Source: Epichloe hybrida (Eukaryota; Ascomycota; Sordariomycetes; Hypocreales; Clavicipitaceae). From it: a DNA stretch of 64,000 bases. The position numbers were made by a program, and so were the translations under genes. Under the pieces are notes generated by a model. It saw only the letters and a program-made list of their open reading frames with translations, was not told the origin of the DNA and did not search any database. Shown in pieces: positions 43,796 to 55,037 of the stretch (the stretch's first letter is position 1; the number at the start of each line of letters is the position of its first letter). The stretch is from the NCBI GenBank assembly GCA_019022495.1, contig JAFEKR010000007.1, forward strand, positions 124,001 to 188,000, read 5' to 3'.

Positions 43796-45169
43796 ATGCT
43801 CACGTGCTGGGGCTGGCTTATTTCGCCCTCCCCTTTTCAAGATATGGGGAAGACGTGCTCCATACGGCAGGAAAAAATGAAGAAAGAGAAGAGAAGCAAA
43901 GTCGTGAGATTTCTTTTCTGGCGTTTGGTTGAACTGTATATTTATGTCGCCCTGGTATCATTGCCCGTGCGCTTGCTATATGTCCTGGGACATTGTGGGG
44001 TCATCAGGCGTTCTGGAGCAATCCTTTTTTGATTTCATATGCCGGTTCACTTTTCAATGAGCGTGGACTTTCCTATTTTCTCATGTCGTATTTCCCTCTC
44101 CAGTATCTGGTACGCGATTTCTCGGTGAGCGCAGCGCCGGAGACTAGACGTGGTCCATCCACCTTCTATTTCCTTCCTATATCATGCAAAGATTTTATCG
44201 TGTGTTTCTATCGACTGTTTCGTTTGCACTTCACGTTCCATAGAGCTGCGGCATGGGAGGAAAGTGGGCCCTCTTCAAACTTTTCGTCATGTCCATGTCC
44301 CTCTTGCCGCAAAATTCGTGGCGACTTATTCCGGACCGTTTTGAAACAAGATCGTTACGGTCTTTTGGCGGGAAGGAAGACGTTTTTGTTGAGCATCTCT
44401 TGGCGCCGAACAAACTGGGGGTCGCATGAACAGTACATGTATCTTTTTCTTCGGAAGGCCAAGAGCCCTATGACATGCCGAAACGATGAGACACGGTGAA
44501 AAGAAATACGTTTTTATGAGCGCGTCGGCCGGCTTGATTGAGAATTGGGACAGAGGGTCTCTGCTCGGGGCAACTGACGAGGAGGCCCTCAAGCATGCAA
44601 CCAGCTAGTTAGACACTTGTTGAAAGTGGTTAGTCAATCTATGACCACGACAAGCTAACGTTGACCCCTTGCCTTATCCGTGATGTTTGTCCTACATGTA
44701 GAATGTGAATCAAAGTGGATTCCATGACGAAATGCGGGTCGAAACGGGGAGAGGGAAATGTACATATGTATGTACATATATGTAGGGCGTTTGGTTGCTT
44801 GGTTGCCGTGGTGAGATCACGTGTGTTGTGGCAGGGGTAGCTTGGCTTGGCGGAATGTTGCAAGTCAACAAATGGATGATGGATGGATGGAGCCGGCCAT
44901 GCGAGCATGTGCACTGCATGCACGTTATTGTCGTGGGCATGAGTGGGATGATTGGATTCCTTTATTCATTGTGCTACGCCGTGCTTGTTATTTCCTTGCC
45001 ATCCACCTCCCGCCCACCATTTCGCAAAACCTGCGAAACCTGCAAAACCCTCTGTTTGCGCGAGTCTACCTAGGCAAATCAGATTTCCGCATCGCGACCT
45101 GGCACGAGAAACGAGAAGAGAGGGACAAGAAAAAGGAAGAATCCATCGAATGTCAAAATTTGACACAGG
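43796..45169. other. veA 3' region and intergenic space
   Basis: 1.4 kb with TATGTACATATGTATG at 44758-44784 and ATGGATGGATGG near 44876-44891. The minus and plus frames here have no recognisable domain. The last 50 bases overlap an alternative N-terminal frame for the next gene (ATG 45151). Confidence 0.6.
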
Positions 45170-46342
45170 ATGGGCCCTTCTAGAACCAGAGACGCCCATT
45201 TACTCGCCCAACGGGGCCGCTTTCATGAAGGATCGATGAGGGATCGCGCGTCAGCCGCGCCGCCTTTGCAATTCCTGGATCCTTCAGAGAGAGTGCTCAT
45301 GGTGCCCTTCTGTACTACGGGTATGGGCACGGGCGCGGGCGCGGGCACGGATGCAGCAGCCGTGGGAGGTTTAGGAGGAGGAGGAAGAGGGGCCGCAGAA
45401 GAGAAGAGAGCAAGCAGCAAGATGAAGACCAACATCTTTGGGCAAATGTGGGAAGGCGTCAGAGGCAGATTACGGATCCGAAGGGACGCGGACAAAGACA
45501 AGGGGGATGGGGACGACAACGACGACGACGACGACGACGATGGCGACGAGCAACGACCTACGAGGGATCAAGTCCTGGCCAACTACCACCAGCTTGTTGC
45601 TTCGGGATTCTTCTCAGCCCACGCCATACAATCCACGAGACACGGGCCGCCTCCGCCTCGTCCATGCACGTCCCGCGGTCCCCCGCCTCCTCCTCCACCT
45701 CCGCCTCAATGGCCGTTGGCGCCAGCTGTGTCTGTCCCTGCGATGATGCCCGACGACGACGGCGACGGCGACGACAAGAAAATGGCGGGTCCTGAGACCC
45801 CCCGGGCGGAAATGTGCTCGCCCGCAAGTGCCGCCTCCTCATCCCGGGGCACGAAGCGCGCCGCCGCCGAGCCGCCGCCGACGGGCGAGGAAGAGGAAGA
45901 GGAAGAGGGCGAGGGCGAGGGCGAAGCAGACCGGGACGACGAGGGAGAGGATGAGGCCACGCGCGCGCATCGGTTCCTGCCCAAGCGTCTCCGCAGGACG
46001 GACCCGAGAGACAGAGACATTACTTCCCTGCCCAGACTGCGAGGCGTGGCGTCGAGGAACAAGGGCGGCCACCATGTCCCGGCGCAGGCTCCGAGGGCGA
46101 GGAGAGGACCAACGGACCATGATGACATGGCGTCGTCGCTGGGCAGGAAGATCAAGCATCCCGCTCGTGCTAGGAACTTGAGAACGAGAGCAGCGGCGGG
46201 CGACAGCGGCCGTGCTGGCATGGAGGTGGAGCCGTTGAGCGTGGTGCCTGATGCGAATAGGGGGATCCCGAGACTTCCTGCTATCCCTGCCAAGTTTACG
46301 TGTGGTGAAGATGGGAGAGAAAACGGGGGGTCGACGAGGTAA
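45170..46342 (+). CDS. Unrecognised acidic, proline-rich protein
   Basis: Single open frame of 390 codons. The product is low-complexity: a Gly/Ala-rich N-terminal part, a conserved-looking middle (MKTNIFGQMWEGVRGRLRIRR, then DQVLANYHQLVASGFFSAHA), Asp and Glu runs, two Pro runs and a basic C-terminal half with a KRLRRTDPRDRD segment. This suggests a nuclear protein, but no domain is recognised and no function is offered. The start is uncertain: a different frame from ATG 45151 reads MSKFDTGWALLEPETPIYSPNG, which looks protein-like but stops at 45240. That may mean a frame error or an upstream frame near 45235. Composition is GC-rich like its neighbours. Confidence 0.6.
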   Translation: MGPSRTRDAHLLAQRGRFHEGSMRDRASAAPPLQFLDPSERVLMVPFCTTGMGTGAGAGTDAAAVGGLGGGGRGAAEEKRASSKMKTNIFGQMWEGVRGRLRIRRDADKDKGDGDDNDDDDDDDGDEQRPTRDQVLANYHQLVASGFFSAHAIQSTRHGPPPPRPCTSRGPPPPPPPPPQWPLAPAVSVPAMMPDDDGDGDDKKMAGPETPRAEMCSPASAASSSRGTKRAAAEPPPTGEEEEEEEGEGEGEADRDDEGEDEATRAHRFLPKRLRRTDPRDRDITSLPRLRGVASRNKGGHHVPAQAPRARRGPTDHDDMASSLGRKIKHPARARNLRTRAAAGDSGRAGMEVEPLSVVPDANRGIPRLPAIPAKFTCGEDGRENGGSTR

Positions 46343-46649
46343 TGGATAGGGGCTGGCGAGGTTTTCTTCTTCTTCTTCTTCTTCTTCTTCTTCTTCCTTC
46401 TTCCTTGTTCATTTATTGTTTCATAATGTACCGGATCAACAGGTGGTATGACTATATAATGAGTAATGTAGGTTTACTGAATGATATGATGTTGAGCGCG
46501 CGTTTGGCACAGAAACAAGTGGAACCACTTCCGCCCCCCCCCCCCACAACCAACCGCCCGTCCGGAAGGGGGAAATTTAAAAAAAAAAAAAAAAACCGCC
46601 CAAGAACAGCCTCCTTCCCATCCCAACTCACAAAGCCCAAACCACAGCC
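46343..46649. other. Intergenic, with (CTT)n tract
   Basis: A TTC/CTT microsatellite at 46366-46396, a C-run at 46536-46545 and an A-run at 46579-46595 just upstream of COA1. No gene was seen. Confidence 0.7.
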
Positions 46650-47460
46650 ATGCTCTCGCGGCTCTCCCACCGCCGGCTCACGACGGCCTCGCGACTGCGC
46701 AACCACTGCCATCCACCACCGCCCCCCCCATCGAGCATCACCCGAGCGACGACCCCCCAGCGACGATGGTCGACGCCCGCCCCCAGACCCGGCGACGGCC
46801 CGCTCATGTCCCGACGGGCTGATCGCCAACTACCCGGTAACCCATGACTCCATCCCCATCATTCCATCCCACAACAACAACGCGCGCGTGCAGCACAAGA
46901 GCTAAAAAAACGGGTGGTTTGTTCCGTTCCCCCTATCGACCACAGAAATCAGCCAAGTCAGGTTCCGCTGGGCCCGCAGCCTCCCCGTCTTCCTGGCCTT
47001 GGTAACGGCCTGCTCCGTCGCCATCTTCAACTACCAGAAGGCGTCGTCGCCCATGGTCTCGTCGACGCTGTACGCCCTGCGGACCGACGACCGCGCGCGC
47101 GCCGTGCTCGGCGACGACATCTACTTCCGGCGCCGGATCCCCTGGATCAGGGGCGAGATGAACCAGGTGCGCGGCCGCATCGACATCGCCTTTGACGTGC
47201 GCGGCACGAGGGGCTGGGCCACGATGCGCTTCGCGAGTCATCGCCCGGGGGCGCGGTCGCTGTTCGAGACGACTGAGTGGAGTCTGACTGCCGAGGACGG
47301 CACCTGGGTCGACTTGCTGGAGGGGGGAGATCCGTTCAGGGGCCTCTTGGGAGGTGATGATCGTCATGGGCATCCTCTTGAGGTGGCTGCCGGCGAGGAC
47401 GAGGACGGGGGTGCCGCGGCGACGAGGGGGTTCAGACAGCAGGGTGCTTTGAACAAGTGA
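46650..47460 (+). CDS. COA1: Cytochrome c oxidase assembly factor Coa1-like
   Basis: Two exons, 46650-46836 and 46946-47460, give 233 residues. The intron 46837-46945 (GTAACC donor, CACAG acceptor) splits a Glu codon in LPEISQVRFRW. The N-terminus is Arg/Ser-rich without acidic residues, as expected for mitochondrial import. One membrane segment follows (LPVFLALVTACSVAIFNY, about residues 76-93). The mature part shows VSSTLYALRTD, DDIYFRRRIPWIRGEMNQVRGRIDI, VRGTRGWATMRFAS and EWSL, which is the Coa1 pattern. Coa1 associates with newly made Cox1 and Shy1 in the inner membrane during complex IV assembly. It converges with the mitochondrial uL3 gene, another mitochondrial function. Confidence 0.9.
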
Positions 47461-47796
47461 GCTGAGCGAGGCTTGGCCTGCTCCGTGTGCTCCGTGTGCT
47501 CCGTGTGGGAATGACGAGTCCCCCAAGTTGTGTTGTTGGTGAAGCTGTCCAGACAGGCTACGAGACGAGAGCATAACATGCATTATTGCACGGGGGGTTG
47601 TTGGTCTGACCATGGCAAGCGTGTACAAAAACTTGTGTGTCTGTATACATCTATATCGTACAAGGTCACGCTTTTCTTCTTCCTTTTTTCTTTTTTTGCA
47701 CCCCATGAAAGCACCACCACAAGATTTTGTGTACGAGTTTCACCTCCACATTCCACAAGTAAAAAAGAATAAAAGAATGGGAAAAAAAAAAAACTC
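47461..47796. other. Convergent 3' region COA1 / mitochondrial uL3
   Basis: Contains a GCTCCGTGT triple repeat at 47479-47505, T-rich and A-rich stretches, and likely polyadenylation regions for both genes. Confidence 0.6.
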
Positions 47797-48825
47797 TCAC
47801 AGGGCGGCGCCGGCAGCAGCCGAACTGCCCCCCCTCCGTTCCTCCTTCATCTCCAAATGTCTCTGCCTCGCCGCCTCCAGCTGCGCTTCCGCGTCGGGAT
47901 GCCTCTCCCGCAGATCCTTGAGGGCCCTTTGACGGTACGGCAGCGCAGGCGCCTTGCGCTTCTTGGCATCCTGCAGCTTGACCATGCGTCCCTTGGGGCC
48001 CGGCACCGCGCCACTGACCAGAACGATGCCCAGCTCGTTGTCCGTCTTGATGACCTCGAGGTTCTGCACCGTGACCCATTCGTTGCCCATGCGCCCGGGC
48101 ATCTTCTTGCCCGGCATCACGCGACTCCCGCTGCCCTGCGACGGGCCCGTCGTTCCAATCGTCCGGTGGTTCCTCGAGTTGCCGTGCGAGGCCCCCTGGC
48201 CCGCGAAGCCGTGACGCTTCATGCCGCCCGCGAACCCCATGCCGCGCGACCTGGCGCGCACGTCGACCGCCTGGCCCTCCTGGAACCAGTCGGGCAGCAG
48301 CTGCGAGCCGACGGGCAGGAGGCCCTCCTCGCCGCGGACCATGAACTCGGCCAGCTCGCTCTTGGGCGCCACGCCCTTGGCCTCGTAGTACCCCAGCATC
48401 GGCCTCGTCGCGTTCCTGGCCTGCCGTGACCCGGACCCCATCTGCACCGCCCAGTAGCCGTGCTTCTCCCTCGTCTTGTTCGCCACCACCTGCACCTGGT
48501 CGAGCTGCAGCACCGTGCACGCCACGCGCGTCTTGCCCACAAACGTGCTCGTCATGCCCTTCTTCGTGGCGAGGACGCCCGCCCGGAGAGGCGTCGTCTT
48601 CTCCCGGCGCTTCAGCGCGGCCGCGGGCCCGGTGGTGGGAGCGGGGAGACCCGAGTTGGCCTGGTTGAAGCGTCGGTGCTTGGATCGTGGTGGTGCCGTC
48701 GACCAGCCGTATTGGATGCCGCGCTGGGGGACAAGGGGGAGGAGCAGGCGGCGACGAGTCTGGCTCGCCAGGAGGGCCGATGGCCGTGGGAGGGCCGCCC
48801 TCGATGAGAGACGTGGCGGCATCAT
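47797..48825 (-). CDS. MRPL9: Mitochondrial ribosomal protein uL3m (MRPL9)
   Basis: Single exon of 342 residues on the minus strand. The open frame continues upstream to 49050, but the ATG at 48825 (MMPPRLSSRAALPRP) gives an Arg-rich mitochondrial presequence and is preferred. The uL3 family features are present: a TTPLRAGVLATKKGMTS start, TRVACTVLQLDQ, GTTGPSQGSGSRVMPGKKMPGRMGNEWVTVQNL and a C-terminal extension ending AAGAAL. uL3 is an early-assembling protein near the peptidyl transferase centre of the large subunit. Long open frames in other phases across this GC-rich gene are shadows. Confidence 0.95.
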   Translation of the reverse strand: MMPPRLSSRAALPRPSALLASQTRRRLLLPLVPQRGIQYGWSTAPPRSKHRRFNQANSGLPAPTTGPAAALKRREKTTPLRAGVLATKKGMTSTFVGKTRVACTVLQLDQVQVVANKTREKHGYWAVQMGSGSRQARNATRPMLGYYEAKGVAPKSELAEFMVRGEEGLLPVGSQLLPDWFQEGQAVDVRARSRGMGFAGGMKRHGFAGQGASHGNSRNHRTIGTTGPSQGSGSRVMPGKKMPGRMGNEWVTVQNLEVIKTDNELGIVLVSGAVPGPKGRMVKLQDAKKRKAPALPYRQRALKDLRERHPDAEAQLEAARQRHLEMKEERRGGSSAAAGAAL

Positions 48826-49164
48826 GGTCCGGTTTGTGATGGACAGGTTGGTTGGACGGGTTGAGATGGCAACGGGGGTTTTCGAGCTCCCCAACTTTGT
48901 CGTGGTCATCAATGTCAAAATCTCGGGTTGAGGAAAGCTTGCCTGCATGCATGGAAATTGGTCGGATATATCTCGGAACTTCTCCGTGCCCCACCAGTGC
49001 CACCACCAGTCCTGCCGAAAAAAAGAAAAAAAGAAAAAAACACCACACAACCATCCTCGAGCAATTTCATTATCGTAGCTTCAGGTTTCAATCAAGCAAA
49101 TAATGAATTCCCAGTGTACATAGTTCATACGCCATACTCCGTACAATCCATGCGTTTCCCTAGC
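48826..49164. other. MRPL9 upstream and PITH 3' region
   Basis: Promoter side of MRPL9 with an A-rich tract at 49016-49040 and a CTCCGTAC motif at 49137. No gene was seen. Confidence 0.6.
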
Positions 49165-49967
49165 TCACATGCCCGGCCCCCTCCCCCCAATCCCGCTCCC
49201 CATCTCATTCACACTCGTCCCCTTCACCTTGTGATCCCCCGGCTGCGCCGCCGCCTCGTACAAGATAGTAGTCGGCGCCTTGCCCAGCCGCGTCCACTCC
49301 CCCTTGAATCCGACGTAGCTTATCCGCGAGACAGGCTCGTCCCCGTCCCCAAAGTTGTCCACAAAAAAGAGCACCAGCCGCTGTACCTTGCCGAAAAGCG
49401 CCCTCTTGACAGCTATCTCCTGCACGTCAGACGTCTGCGACAGCTCAATCTTCTGCACCGGTTCCAGGTCCTCGGCTGAAGAAAAGTCCAGGTTGTCGCG
49501 GTTAACGTGCAGATGGAGTGTCTTGGGGGCGGATGGGGAGGGAGAAGTGCGGACGAGGATGGAGTGAAGCTTGACTTGGGCTGCGAAACTGTCGGCTTTG
49601 TCAGGACTGCAACTTGGAAGGCATGTCCTTCATGGTTCTCATCGTCATGTGGCAACAAGAGAAGAGAGGGCTTTTCAACGTACGGCACAGTCATGAGAAG
49701 CTGCTCATCGGCATCGCTCTCCAGTTCTGGCTCGGCGCTCAGTCTCTCCGCCCACGTCTTCTTAACGACGGCCTTTCCCGCATCTCTGCGCGATTCGTTG
49801 AGCGTGGTGATGTCGTCAAAGTTGATCTGTTGGTACAGCGAAGATTGCAGAGCCGGCGTGATGTCGTCTGAGTGATCGTGATCGTGGTCATGGTGGTGGT
49901 CGTGGTCGTGGTCGTGGTCGTGGCCGTGCCCGCCATGGCCGGTGTGTTCGTCGTGGCAGTGAGACAT
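49165..49967 (-). CDS. PITH-domain protein
   Basis: Two exons on the minus strand, 49684-49967 and 49165-49588, give 235 residues. The correct splice is donor GTACGT at 49683 and acceptor CGACAG at 49589. This joins DEQLLMTVP to FAAQVKLHSILVRTS, the conserved start of the PITH domain; other AGs break frame. The N-terminus is His/Asp-rich (alternating HDHDHD), and the PITH domain runs from about residue 45 to 215 with LHVNRDNLDFSSAEDLEPVQKIEL, VQEIAVKRALFGKVQRLVLFFVDNFG and RISYVGFKGEWTRL. The domain binds the 26S proteasome in thioredoxin-like TXNL1; this fungal protein lacks thioredoxin. The His-rich start could bind metal, which is inference. Confidence 0.92.
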
Positions 49968-50165
49968 GAGCCTCTGCGAATCGAGTATCGGGCTGGAACG
50001 TAGGCGGGATCTGGTGAGATGAGACCGTTGTTGAGAAATGCTTCATGTTTGTTTGAACGGCTCCTTGCAGAGAAGGGATTTAGTCCTGCCTGGCCTGCGT
50101 TGCTGGAGGAGATGCATGCCATGCGCCATGCCCCACTCGCCTGTCTGACCCCCGCCATCCAATAG

Positions 50166-53100
50166 CTATCTAAATCCGCTCTTCCTCTTGCCCTTCTTCG
50201 ACTTCCTGCCTCCAAAAACGCCCGACACCGGCTGACTCATGGTCACAGATGGCCCAGCAACCCCAAGGCTCTGAGACGAATCCAATCCTCCTTGTTGACT
50301 CGACATTATTTGCGTCGGGGCTTGTCGTCGCATTTTCAGGACTGAATCATCTTCACCCACGTCGTCGCTGGCCGGGAGCCCTTGCCGCATGAACGGCGGG
50401 AGCTTGTATCTCTCCGCTTGTGCTTTCCTCCTTGTTTCGACTCTTATGAGTCGCTCTTTGATTTGGGAGACCTTCGCTTCTTCGGCGATTGCAACGGAAG
50501 AAACATAGCCACCTGTATCAACGCCTCGTTCGGTGGGCCAGTACGAAAGTATCTTTGGCGGTCTGAGTGACCCCAAAGTGCCAGGCTCTAGAGTTGGAGC
50601 CAGAAGGCGCAAGCGCTGAAACGCAGCATCCGTGACGTCTTGTGACGGCATCTGTTCAGCAGGTGATGATGCAGCAGTCTTCGGGCTTCGCTGCCTAGGC
50701 TGAATAGGTTGGGAGGAAAGGTCGTCAGGATGCTGATTTCCTACATCATCCGACGTGTCTGTCCCTAGAAGGCGAACATGCTGCACCATGAAGCCGTAGC
50801 TAGACAAGAAAAAGTCCCTGGCCACATCCGCGACCCACACATGCCGTATATGGTGCATTTCTGATGGAAGAGAATTCGCTGCTGATTTGAGCCACAAGTC
50901 TGAAAACTTGTCCAGCAAAACAGGAAACTCTAGGTTTGAGCTGGGTAGCTCATCGGCAGCACGTCTCCGTAGCTGAGTGATGACAACATGGTCCCCAGTG
51001 CTTTCCAACAAATTCCTGATGTCTGGTTCCATACCGTCATTGAGCTCGCCGTATGAAATGGATTCCTGTATGCTGGAGAACAGTTGCATCCTTCAATCCA
51101 AATGTCAGTGTGTTTCATTTAAAATTGAAGAAAAAACCCAAAAAAAAAACCCTTCACTCACCATGATGTGAGGGGAACTAGCCCATCCTCCAACATGCCA
51201 TGCTCGATGGTGCTCTTCACCATCGGTATCATATCTTTTGGCAGCCCGCATGCACCTTGATCGATCATATCCAACAGACTAGAGGCGATTTTTCCGCAGA
51301 TCCGATCCATCTTCAGCGGTAAAGGACGACATCTATTTAACAGGGCTTTATCCAAGGGCTCATTATTATCGGCATTGGGCCCTTTTCGTCCGAGAAACGT
51401 GTCCATACTTTCGTCTGTCATTGTATCAGGAATCACGAATGCATCTTCAAGACGCTTCAAAAAACGCCTCCGTTTTCTCTTCCGGCGCCTGCGCTCCCGT
51501 GAGGGTGACCAATTAACTCGAAGTGTTGGGAGGTTCACTTCCAAGGCTGGATCAGCTGAGCTGGCGCAAATACAGTAGCGGACACTCAAGTCCTCATTAA
51601 GAATGGTAACCTGGTAGAACTTCACGTCATTGCGCATGTACTGTGCTCCCGGACCAGGCTCTCCTGATGCTTCAGATGTCTCAAGCTTGGCGGGATACAC
51701 CCTAATCAGCTGAGCCTTGCTTGTGGCTGTCTTCTTTTCTCCCGAGAATAAAGATGTAATATGCCGATGATATTGCGGAAGCTGGGTCTCGGGAGCGGGA
51801 CCGAACCAATAAACAGTCAGCTGGTTTACCCGGGGAGAGTGTATGAAAACCAAGGTGTTGTTGGCATCGTCTTCCGATGCCCTACACGTGGACATCCTGG
51901 AATCCTCGTTGCCGAAACCCACATGGGAGCAGGCAAGGAGCAGTGTAGGTCGCATGACTGGCTCTGCCTCTCTTCGAGTGAGTGACAGATCTAACCAGAT
52001 GACTTGCTGGGCAGTCAATACAAATATCTGATTTCCGTTTGCTGGGCTTGACTCAACCCCAATGATCCAATCCGGCGCTAGCCTTGATTGTCGAACGATG
52101 TTCAGTTTAGGAAGAAGCCTCTCCCTCTCCAGATCAAGCAACACGATCTGCTGAGCATTCCAAATCAAAACATGATGTGATGAAGCATCAGAATTTCTAG
52201 TCTTCTGCTCTTGATCCAGACCAGCCCGTCCGATCCGGAGCATACCGTGCCGCTGAGCGGGATGAGCTGAAAGACGCGGAAGTGAGGACAGAATGCCTTC
52301 GGAGATATGCCCACATTTGTGCAATGAAAGCCGCAATGTGTTCATGCTTACTTGCCATGTGCCCAGCAGGCTCCAAACACTCCAATACCCGCATTGATCG
52401 ATGACGCCTAGCCGTGGAAGAGCGCCCACAGAGGCTGGGTCAAACCAAACATCCGAGATCTCATTGCCACCAGTCTCATGGTGATGCAGGGTGATCAAGG
52501 GGTTCGGAGCCATGTGAGATGGTGCCTGGGAAGCATATGAACTCGGTCTTGAGCGGTCAGGTACTGGAACAGGATGGTACTCGGGTTGCAAAAGAGTGAC
52601 CGAGGTTCGTGTTTGAACGAGCAGCCACCGAACCCTTCTTGATTGCCAAAAAGAAGTCACAAACTTGACGTTTACAATCGGCAAGCCGTCTCCAGTCCAG
52701 ATCGTCTCTTCTTCTTGCTGCGCGGTATCAATAACAGAAAGAAGGAGCGATGCATCCTGATGCTCGCCCCACTGCCATTGTGATTTGTCCACTCTTACCA
52801 GCCGCAATTTTTGGCCAGACTCACCAGTTGCGACTGCGAGCAGCGGTATACCAGTTGGTCGTGAAGGAACTGTCATGTCGGTCATGTCGCCCATGGCAAG
52901 TATATTCCCTTCATCTTGGAGATATTCAGAATGCTCTGAATGATGGATGGTGTCCTTGAGCAAGCTTGAAAAAGCAGGAGCCCCGCCAATGAAAGCCTCG
53001 GGGTGAGAATTCGATAACCATCGTTTTTGAACCTCGACTTTCTGCCGAGGCTTCGACGGAGAATTTGGGACTACAAATCTCGATGGTGCATACAACTCAG

Positions 53101-53313
53101 CGGTTGATCCGACAATGTTGAACCGCGGTGCTGTAGTAACATGTGAGAAACGTGCGTTTAAGCGCAAAGGCATAGCAATTGTCTCTTACCACGGGATGTA
53201 CATCTAGAAGTGTGCAAAACGCCTGGTTTATTCTCAGGTTTATCGGAAGGAAAATATGCCAAAAGACCAGGGAGGCCTAGATGTAGGTCCGCAAACCTCC
53301 GGGTATCAGCCAT
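50166..53313 (-). CDS. RRN6: RNA polymerase I initiation factor Rrn6-like
   Basis: Three exons on the minus strand: 53190-53313, 51162-53130 and 50166-51090, giving 1005 residues. Exon 1 (MADTRRFADLHLGLPGLLAYFPSD) was added because its GTAAGA donor and the CTACAG acceptor close in phase; the large open frame alone would start inside this intron. The body is a WD40-like beta-rich region (VWSLLGTWQVS, HHVLIWNAQQIVLLDLERE, PDWIIGVE, VIWLDLS) followed by a helical C-terminal half. The tail ends in the Lys/Gly-rich GGRKSKKGKRKSGF found in Rrn6 proteins. Rrn6 forms core factor with Rrn7 and Rrn11 and recruits Pol I to the rDNA promoter. A basic run RERRRRKRKRRRFLKR lies at about residue 615. It diverges from SPC25 across 482 bp. 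Confidence 0.85.
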
Positions 53314-53795
53314 TTGGGATCAGTAAAAAATTCCAATGAGACAAAAAGTTGACTATGATTCTGGTCATCCTTGAAAGTGAAGATGCGTAAAGAAAGAACG
53401 GGGCTCGTTTGGCGGCTTTGGCGATACGCGTATTCTGATACGCTCAGTCTCCTTTTAGATGCAGATTTGAGAATTCCCGATAAGTGTTGCGTAGAAAGAT
53501 TTACCGTTAGAAGAATGCATCTACCAATCGGCAAATTGGCCGGTGTTGAATGGTTCCTTTGTCGGCAGCTTGAGAGCTGTAGCAAGTGTGACCCGGTCAG
53601 CGCGTTCAACATCGCACTGTGACCCAGTAGTCACGTGACAGCCACCTCATATACATGTATGTATGTATGTAGTTGTTGTTGTTGTTGTTCAAAGGAGTAG
53701 AGCCATCCCTACCCTGCACACCTCCACACTCACAACATTCGCGTCAACCTTTTTGTAGGTACACACGGAGATGCCAGAACCGCTACACCAGCACC
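53314..53795. promoter_or_regulatory. Divergent promoter RRN6 / SPC25
   Basis: 482 bp between two start codons on opposite strands. It holds ATGTATGTATGTATGTAG at 53655-53672, a (TTG)n run at 53673-53688 and CAGTAGTCACGTGACAGC near 53625-53642, which includes a perfect E-box-like GTCACGTGAC palindrome. Specific factors are not assigned. Confidence 0.5.
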
Positions 53796-54666
53796 ATGAC
53801 GACCAAAACATCCTTCTCCGCCAGCGGCAACCGACAGATCATGGCGCCGGCTGGACCCTCTGTCGCCGACACGCTCCCCAGCATCAACTTTGGGTTCGAC
53901 GATTTGCGCGATCGCATGGCCAAGTTCACAGCCAAGTTTGACGCCTTCATTGAGCAAGGAAGAAAGCACGTGCTAGAAGAGCGCAATAAATTTCGCATGA
54001 ATATTGCCGAAGTCCAAGGTACGAGGCATCTAACAATTCGCCTGCCTACAACGTACAGCCCCATCACCGCCAGGCAGAATGGTGCCCTTGCTAACCTACA
54101 TGTTGAAAACCCGCACAGAGGACCAGCGTATGAAGAAGAAGGACATTGAAATCATGCAAGTCAAAACCTCGACATACCAACAAACGCTTGAAAAAGAAGA
54201 AGCCGAAACGCGCGAGATGGAATCGGCCATCACGTCCCTCTCCGCCCAGCGCGACGCGCACCTCGCTTCGCGCGACAATCTCAAAAAACAAATCGCCCAG
54301 ACGCAAGCCGAGATTGAAACCCGCTTGGCTGCCCAGCGCGCCCACGCAGAACAGCAGGAATCTCAGCGGAGATTCAACGTGCCGGAGCTGGATTTCTGGA
54401 TCACGAATCTGTGTTTGAGGATCGAGGGGGCCGGTCAGGACGATCGGCTCAAGTTTGTATTTACGCACATTGACGAGAAGAATTGGGAGAGGGAGGCGTG
54501 GTTTGAGCTGTCGACGAGCTCGAGGGAGTATGATGTCAAGCACTGTCGGCCGAAGCTGGAGAGGGAGAGCGTGGAAAAGGTGTTGGACAGGGTGAATGAG
54601 TCGAGGGAGCTGGTGGTGCTGTTAAAAGGCATGCGGGAGTTGTTTGTGGAGGCTATGAAGAGTTGA
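53796..54666 (+). CDS. SPC25: Kinetochore protein Spc25 (NDC80 complex)
   Basis: Two exons, 53796-54018 and 54119-54666, give 256 residues. The intron 54019-54118 (GTACGA donor, GCACAG acceptor) splits Glu in AEVQEDQRMKKKD. The open frame extends upstream of ATG 53796, but without conserved sequence. The N-terminal two-thirds is coiled coil (FGFDDLRDRMAKFTAKFDAFI, KKKDIEIMQVKTSTYQQTLEKEE, RDNLKKQIAQTQAEIETRL). The C-terminal third is the RWD-like globular domain (VPELDFWITNLCLRIEG, DRLKFVFTHID, VLLKGMRELFVEAMKS). Spc25 pairs with Spc24 to anchor Ndc80-Nuf2 to the inner kinetochore. MZT1, another mitotic gene, follows on the same strand after 371 bp. Confidence 0.95.
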
Positions 54667-55037
54667 GTCGGGGGAGGGGGGGGGGGGGGATAACATGAAA
54701 GTGTGAATATTATACTACCACTCGCGCTCATGGATGAACCAAGTGGTGGACAGCGTAAACCAATCTGATCTGATCGGAATGGGTAGAAATTACGGATTAG
54801 TCCGTATCATTGCAAATATCACTCGTGGACCAACAATAGACGTCGCGATTGAAAAATAATCAAAACATCTATATCCCAACAGCACACCACACACCACACC
54901 GCGCGGCACGCCAGTGACACCAGTGACCAAAGCCTTCATGACCTCCAATACCAATTTCATCGCGTCCCGCGTCTCCAACCCCACCACCACCACTCAAACC
55001 TGCCACATACACCCACCACCCGCGTCCGCCATCCGCC
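54667..55037. other. SPC25 / MZT1 intergenic region
   Basis: 371 bp with a G-run at 54673-54690, an ACACCACACACCACACC stretch near 54883-54899 and a CACCACCACCACC stretch before MZT1. Likely terminator of SPC25 and promoter of MZT1. Confidence 0.5.

Noticed and set aside
45706..46293. 195-codon minus frame
   Set aside because: Antisense shadow of the acidic/proline-rich gene at 45170-46342.
47666..49054. 462-codon minus frame
   Set aside because: Alternate-phase shadow of the GC-rich MRPL9 gene; lacks any family motif, while the other phase is clearly uL3.
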